Made by a program: the position numbers and the translations under genes. A stretch of 64,000 bases of DNA from NCBI GenBank assembly GCA_019055375.1, contig JAHQIW010005360.1, forward strand, positions 310,001 through 374,000, in the 5' to 3' direction. Shown here one piece after another: positions 58,422 through 64,000 of this stretch. The DNA comes from Parelaphostrongylus tenuis. Its lineage: Eukaryota; Nematoda; Chromadorea; Rhabditida; Metastrongylidae. The notes under the pieces are model-generated. The model did no database searches and had not been told where the DNA came from. It was given only the letters and a program-made list of their open reading frames with translations. The stretch's first letter is position 1. The number at the start of each line of letters is the position of its first letter.

Positions 58422-58792
58422 TTATATAACCAAGAGAATTGAGTGGTGAGCAAAAACACGGCCTCAGGCGGGAACCGAACCCGCGCTTCATCCTATCCGG
58501 GGACGCGTGCTCTAATCACTACACCACCGAGGCACATTTGCCCGACCACTCATTCTTCAACATCTCTGTGTTAACTATCAGCCACCAACCTTCAACAGGT
58601 TTTGTCGGATTTGCGATTTCGCTTTATAAATCCCACTAAGCTGGCATGGAGATGTTGAAGAATGAGTAGTCGGGCAAATGTGCCTCGGTGCTGTAGTGGT
58701 AGAGCACGCGTCCCCGGATAGGATCAAACGCGGGTTCGATTCCCTCCTGAGGCCGTGTTTTTGCTCACCACTCAAGTTTCTTAGTTATATAA
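58422..58792. repeat. 371-bp inverted pair of tRNA-Gly-like units
   Basis: Arms ttatataac..agaattgagtgg and its complement. Units 58461-58533 (minus) and 58682-58753 (plus) have acceptor stems GCCTCGG/CTGAGGC, box A ctgtagtggtagagc and box B cgggttcgattcc. The spacer contains agccaccaaccttcaacagg. Confidence 0.85.
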
Positions 58793-58916
58793 GTAACATC
58801 ATAACACTGCGAAAAAAAAGCGGTAGAAATACCATAATTTCGAATTATAGTTGTTGTTATTTAATATTTACCTTCATTAGTACTTTTTATAAGTTAGCTC
58901 TTATATTCTATTGTTA

Positions 58917-59224
58917 GAGCGCATGTGGCACAGCGGTTAGAGATGCTCTGCGTCGCACACGAGGTCAATGGTTCGATCTCGCGCTATGACTCACTAAGCC
59001 ACCTATACCTCTGGGGTCAGTAAATTAGTATCAGACTGGTCTCAGACTGCTTTGGGAGGATAAGCAGCACTGACTTGGTACAGCTGGAGGCCACCGCGAG
59101 TCATTGTAAAAGCCAGATATGCATTCAGTCACCTCGAACGGAGTTGAAAATTGTAGACGAATGCATGGCACATCCCTCAGGACTGATCAACGCTGAGAAC
59201 TTTATCATTTACCCTTTTATCCTA
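58917..59224 (+). repeat. tRNA-derived SINE, family A (plus-strand reference copy)
   Basis: gagcgcatgtggcacagcgg (box A), gaggtcaatggttcgatctc (box B), body with gcattcagtcacctcgaacg, tail tttatc..ttttatcc. About 308 bp. Faces the minus-strand copy at 57786-58082. Confidence 0.8.
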
Positions 59225-59667
59225 TTGTCGTGCTAATTTTTTGTTATCTTTCAAAAGCATTTCACACTTGATTGAGTCAGCTTCAGAGGGTCTATTGCTT
59301 TTTCTCGCTGTGCAGATCCCAGTGCCTCTGGCAATCATTTCATTTTTCGTCTTCTTTTTGAACGTCGTAGAATAGTGGTCGAACATGCCTCCTTACAATT
59401 TGGTTAATCTGGCTGTGGCGTTCCATAGGGCATTCGTTGTTGACTACCGAAGAGAGTTCGGGATGGCTCTATGCGCGCCTCAACGAACATCACAACCACT
59501 CGACCACGGTGCCCCTGATCTTTTACAACCTACTAATGAATATTAGTTATAATTAACAACTATTACCTTTACAACTTGGTTATCTTTCATGATTTGATAT
59601 AATTGTAATCTTAATTTCGCAATTTTATAACCTTGATTTTATCGCCTTTTATAAATTATTTCTATAA
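59225..59667. other. No feature recognised
   Basis: AT-rich, no exon supported. Confidence 0.4.
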
Positions 59668-59736
59668 GCGTCGGTAGTGCAACGCTCAGCATACGCTCTC
59701 AGAAAGAGAGATCTGGGTTCGAATCCCGGCTGACGC
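59668..59736 (+). repeat. tRNA-like unit, second subfamily
   Basis: Acceptor GCGTCGG/CTGACGC, box A gtagtgcaacgctcagca, box B gggttcgaatccc, then gacgttttt as a possible Pol III stop. The anticodon arm (ctctcagaaagagag) is a hairpin but with no standard seven-base loop. Confidence 0.6.
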
Positions 59737-60268
59737 AGACGTTTTTGCACAGTACTCCACATATTGAGTATACTATAACATCATACCACTGCAAGTGGCA
59801 GTCAAAGTAGAAAGAATTTAAACTGATTATTTCTATAATTGTTCAGTTATTTATATAGTCTGCGATTTTTCTTGATAAGTTAAACTTGTGGTCACTGAAT
59901 CGGCTGAAACGTCAGCTGTTCAACCCTTTGCGAACGGCTGTGTAGTCGGCAACGTAAATACCGCGAGATGCTCGTATTTCAGTAAGAAGTATTTTCTTCT
60001 TCATTCGTCAAGAACTCTAGGTTTTCTTTGTATTTTTCTGATAGAGCATGATTTTCTCTGCACGTCCATATACTTTTCATGCAACAAATATGTAACTATT
60101 CAAAAGTTTGAAATTTATAGTATTTTTTATGCATTTCGCATTGTTATGATGTTTTCTATATACCTGAGGGTTCGATTCCCGCCTGAGGCCGCGTTTTTGC
60201 TCACCACTCAATTCTCTTAGGTATATCAAACGTTTGACTTACTATAAACCTCTGCATAATTGTAATGT

Positions 60269-60726
60269 GAAAATCGAGAAAACTTATCTTGATTGGCTGA
60301 TGCGAGGTTGGTAATTAGTCGTAGAAGTTCTGCTGACGTTTCGGCTACCTGCCTTCTTCAGAGACTGGGCATATGTAGTATTAGACTATTTGAATGATTC
60401 GGATGGTCTTATCTATATGCTGCCCAGCTCAAGTTAAAAGATTAAACGAAGAAAGGGCGCGAGATCTCGTGTGAAGGTGACGTACTCGTCCTTCCGGTTC
60501 ATTTCGGGATTTTGGGCGTTTATCCAAAATGCCTCAAGAGTTTTGCGCGTGGATGTTTTCGATTCCTGCGCTAGGATTGTGATAGTCAGATCCGAATCAT
60601 CCAAATAGACTAATACTACATACGCCCAGGCTCTGAAGAAGGCGGGTCGCCGAAACGTCAGCCGAACTTCTACGACTAATTTACCAACCTCGCTTCAGCT
60701 AATCGAGATAAGTTTTTTCGATTTTC
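60269..60726. mobile_element. Penelope-like element remnant in a 458-bp foldback
   Basis: Arms gaaaatcgagaaaacttatc and its complement enclose a minus-strand frame at 60434-60550: TLEAFWINAQNPEMNRKDE, then TRDLAPFL, stop. This is the family's C-terminal end after the GIY-YIG domain. Both arms carry ctctgaagaaggc...gccgaaacgtcagc, a hammerhead-like motif of Penelope-like ends (60629-60663 plus; its inverse at about 60331-60364). Confidence 0.75.
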
Positions 60727-61149
60727 TTATAACAAATATGTAATTGTAGTGCACGAAGAAATCTCCAAATGTAAAACCAAATTTTTCTTTCGCTCTCAGA
60801 TCGCACTATGAAGACCTTCACGAAAGCCAAATTTATCCTCAGAATTGTTGAGATATGTGCTGTCTGCCGATATCAGTATGGCCAAATAAACAGCGATCTG
60901 CGGACCTTAGCCAAGCAAACAAAGCAAATTGAATGTGGAATTTAATCTAATTTTTTCTGCAAGAGCCTAATAAGAAGGCTCTTTCAGAAAACAAGCACAG
61001 TTTAAATCCGTCGAGGTTCACTTTCGAATGACTGCGGATATTCCAGCTAAGCAGTTAAAACAGTTTGTACAGCAAAAAACTTCTCCGAAAAGTTGAGCGA
61101 TCGAGACGCCCCTCACCGTCCGCTAAGATCCAACCAATATCCTTATGTT

Positions 61150-61275
61150 AGTACAGAGAATTCCCAGTGATGTGGAGTGATGTACAAAAATTTTGCGGCA
61201 AGCCGATTTCGAACCCACATCTCACTCTCTCTGGGAGCGTGTGCTCCAACCCGTTGCACTGCTGACGCCCGTTTC
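61150..61275 (-). repeat. tRNA-like unit, GCGTCAG subfamily
   Basis: cccagtgatgtggagtgatg at the left, then minus-strand T-arm and acceptor relics (gcggcaagccgatttcgaac; gctgacgcccg), as in the eIF2D intron hairpins. Confidence 0.6.
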
Positions 61276-61686
61276 ACGGTCACTCTTCATAGAGAAATAT
61301 TGATTGTTGATAGTGCGGCTTAGTGTAAGTCGGCTCCTAACATTTTTATATACTCTTTCTTTCTCCAAGTTCTTAGAGTTGTTGTTGGGCATTGAAATGT
61401 TGGATGGAGTTGTTCTGAAGTACTTCTGATCTATTAAGCTGTAGTCCAATAACCTATGTTCAGATATAATCAGTTATGGGTAATCGGTACGTGAAACCAG
61501 AAAGGCAGGGTAACTCACCTTATACACGGTCTGGTATACCGCCCCCCGCATTACTGAAAAAATCTGGATCGGACAAACCAGGCCATCGGTGAGTCTTCGG
61601 ACTACTCTTTTGTGGAGCATATGTAAAAATACCTTTCAATCAACTACTTTAGGACCTCACCTAAATTCAGGATAGTCTCATAGGGT

Positions 61687-62055
61687 GTTTCAAGCCTTTT
61701 AAGAGGTCCTTAAGGAAATTTTTAGTGGTATACGTACGTTTCGGCGTTCTCGCACACCTCATCGGTACCAGATACCTCACGGCTCACCTCTGATAATAGT
61801 AACATCTGGCGCCGAAGAAGCATCACTCTACGTATGCTCCGTAACAGCCGTAAGCCATGCGGTCGACAATCAATCACTCTGAAAGCGTGTCGCATCAAGT
61901 GATCTTTTCACCTGATGTGGAGTGAAACCTCTTCGGTGCCGATTGATTATCAGAGATGATCCGTAGATCATCTGGTATGATGAGATGTGCGAGAACGCCA
62001 AAACGTACGTATATCACTGTAGATGCCTTTACTAGACCTCCGAAAGGCTTAAAAC
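61687..62055. repeat. 369-bp foldback with two degenerate hammerhead motifs (class C)
   Basis: Left tttcaagccttttaagaggt pairs with the right complement ending ggcttaaaaca. Each arm has gtatacgtacgtttcggcgt or its relative. It ends about 80 bp before the NDUFB6-like start codon. Confidence 0.75.
61727..61769 (-). ncRNA. Hammerhead-like motif (class C)
   Basis: Minus strand: stem I GGTA/TACC (five pairs with the next T-A), CCGATGA for CTGATGA (U4 changed to C), stem II GGTGT/ACGCC with loop GCGAGA, GAAA, palindromic stem III ACGT/ACGT, GUA triplet. Exactly 43 nt, like class A. The partner at about 61974-62016 (plus) instead lost C3 and has AAAA for GAAA. Confidence 0.6.
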
Positions 62056-62137
62056 ATTTTATCAGATTATTCTGTTCTTTTTTTTTACACTTTCTCCATA
62101 TGCACTTCAAATCTAGTTCTCTAGCCTGCACGATCCT

Positions 62138-63436
62138 ATGTCTTTGGAGATGCATATGGCAGATGAACGTGTTAGGGCTGCAGGACTTAGTCCAGCAGAG
62201 AGGGAATGGCGAATGAAGTGGCTTAAGGTAAGCACTTTATTGTTTTCGTGCCCATATCTTAGAAACTAACGTAAAAAAAACTAATTTATATTTTAGCCTA
62301 GTTATTCATAAAGACAGGACACGATGCGAATTGACCACCACAGTGCTGCGATGCAACAGAAACTTCTAACATAAAGTGGCGTCGAGCGCTGTGCTCTTAA
62401 CCATTTTCAAGGCTCGAGTAGATTTTCCTCTGTACCATCGAGGCCCTCCGTTTGCCGTTTTCTCAGCTTTGTTTAGGAAATATCAGAGAATTTTCAAGCA
62501 AACAAGTTCAAAAGATAATTGGGTGAAGTCACAGAGTCCCATCTACATTTCAAAAGGAAAACCTGATGGAATGCAAGAATACTTCAGAGGGCTTGAGGGT
62601 GTAGTGGGTAACACGTGAGCCTCCGTAAAGTGTAATCGCGGATTCGAAGCCGTCTCAGGTCCCAAGTTTTGTTCATATCTCAACACTATGAGGGCTAAAT
62701 TGAATGCGGTTATGAGATTGGATATGTTTCTTGTAGGACCAGCATCTTCACCCTGACGAGCCCATTGTAGTTGATGCCGTTCATCGCCAGCTCAATCCCA
62801 TCCGGGTATTGTACAGGTGGCCATGGGACAAGCTGTATCTTCATTTTCTCAAGGTAGAAGTATTCTTTTTTTTTTATCCCTTGAGGACCAGCTTTGAGAG
62901 GCAGGCGGCGTCGTACCGTCATTTGCACGGCAGTCAGACAAGCGGCTCCGCATGTCTGTCCGGTTGTCTGCCTGCTTTCCCACGAGTAACGACGTCGCCA
63001 TTACGGCGGCTGAGCGAGATCTGACGTACGGCGGTGAGCATCAGAATGACTGTTATGGTCCTTTAAGGGTTGAAGAAATTTCTTGGATTTGTAATCTCGA
63101 TCTTATAGCCAACATTTGGCGTGTATTATGGAACTGCTATTCGTGTTCTTGTGCCAAAAGTAATTATGGCGTTCGTTGCTTTAGAGACGATATATTATTA
63201 TTGGAAGTACGAGGTTAAGGTAAGTGAAAACTAGCATATCTTTGCTCGTATCTTTAGTTTCATGTATAAATCTTTGTAAAATATCGTAACTACTTAAGGA
63301 CTGGCAACATCTTCGTGGAATTGAAACTATGCCGAGGAAAGAGATTATTGTTAATAAAAATGAGATTGATAAAAATTATCCTGGACTGAGGGAGAAAGCA
63401 CTGGTGGACCCTGCAAAGCACCGCTATCTGACGTGA
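62138..63436 (+). CDS. NDUFB6: NADH dehydrogenase 1 beta subunit 6-like (complex I, B17)
   Basis: Exons 62138-62227, 62737-62853, 63109-63219 and 63299-63436 join in phase 0 to 151 residues. The start is the first of three in-frame ATGs (also 62150, 62156); the third gives MADERVRAAG. The exon 1/2 junction reads RMKWLK-DQHLHPDEPIV, matching the RRRWLKDQ.L.P.EP signature of human NDUFB6. Exon 2 ends WPWDKLYLHFLK. Exon 3 is the single membrane segment (VYYGTAIRVLVPKVIMAFVA, then YYYWKYEVK), as in B17. Exon 4 is a hydrophilic tail longer than in the 128-residue human protein. It would be an accessory subunit of the membrane arm of complex I in the inner mitochondrial membrane. Introns are 509, 255 and 79 bp; the last acceptor is a weak ttaag. 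Intron 1 holds a tRNA-like relic (about 62595-62690). Confidence 0.85.
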
Positions 63437-64000
63437 GCATAATCTAGCATGTTTTTTGGATATAGTTTCTTCTTCTCAAACCATTTTCAACTCCTTAGTG
63501 ATAAGGCGTTTTACGCTTTTCTTCAGGCATTTAATGGCCATTTGATAGCATAAGTAGTGGTGATTTTAAAGTATGCCTGATCATGGAAAGATTTTATTAG
63601 TGCGCTGTAGGAACCAGAAGAAGATTACTTTTCACCTTCAGCGCGCATTATCGCGTTTTACAAATCGTTCTACATGCATCGATCTGAAAGCCGCTTCGAA
63701 AAGGCGCGATTTTCGTCACTCATTTGGAAAATTTTCTTCCGTTTCGCAGAAATTTCTAGCTTATTCATATTAGAATTCTAGAAGAAACTATATTCTATCG
63801 TTTTGTGGACTTAGGCATTTATGCCGTTTTATGTTGCCAAATTTTTCCGTTATGAAGTCTAAGCCTAACCCGAAGAGTGCGAAACGTAATCTTCTAGGTT
63901 ACTTTTTCATCGCACTATGAGGTGCTTCCAAAGACTACTTAGGTTCAGAGTTATCAATGTTTATGCTATCACATAACTTTCAAAAGTCTGTTCAAAGGCT
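63437..64000. other. No gene recognised
   Basis: Downstream of the NDUFB6-like gene. A 66-codon frame at 63573-63773 is open but unrecognised. Confidence 0.4.

Overview
The window looks like nuclear DNA from a clade V (strongylid, hookworm-like) nematode. It is AT-rich, genes are split into short exons by introns of 60 to over 1,100 bp with GT..AG ends (often TTTCAG acceptors), and most of the sequence is dispersed repeats. An RTE-type retrotransposon tail, three mariner families, a Penelope-like fragment and many tRNA-derived SINEs are present. No bacterial genes, operons or CRISPR arrays are seen. The organism call rests on gene structure and repeat style, not on a marker gene.

Layout. 1-0.9 kb: the last two exons of a Hairy/Enhancer-of-split repressor that ends in WQPWQ; its bHLH exons lie left of the window. 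0.9-38 kb: essentially gene-poor. It holds an RTE fragment (11.4-12.25 kb), a decayed full-length mariner (12.8-14.1 kb), a tRNA-Asn gene (18.98 kb), three GC-rich islands of unknown role (19.4, 25.2 and 28.3 kb), a degenerate ~200-bp tandem array (24.4-25.2 kb), MITEs and two hammerhead-ribozyme motifs. 38-56 kb: gene-rich. An ACOT13-like thioesterase (copy 2, 45.6-47.7 kb) converges on an eIF2D gene (15 exons, minus strand, 47.7-55.8 kb). A decayed duplicate of this junction lies at 38.2-40.1 kb: an ACOT13 copy with a broken splice acceptor, followed by two dead eIF2D 3' exons. 56-62 kb: nested SINEs, tRNA-like hairpins and a Penelope-like remnant. 62.1-63.4 kb: a four-exon NDUFB6-like complex I subunit.

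The most striking signal is a set of 43-nt hammerhead self-cleaving ribozymes (26.2, 28.9, 41.8, 54.9, 55.2 kb, and a second class at 61.7/62.0 kb). They share the CTGANGA and GAAA cores, a loop-less palindromic stem III and a GUA cleavage triplet. Stems I and II differ in sequence between copies but stay paired. They sit in a repeat that is often folded into inverted pairs, one of them inside an eIF2D intron. A second striking pattern is that the longer eIF2D introns carry tRNA-derived repeats, several as head-to-head inverted pairs that would form long hairpins in the pre-mRNA.
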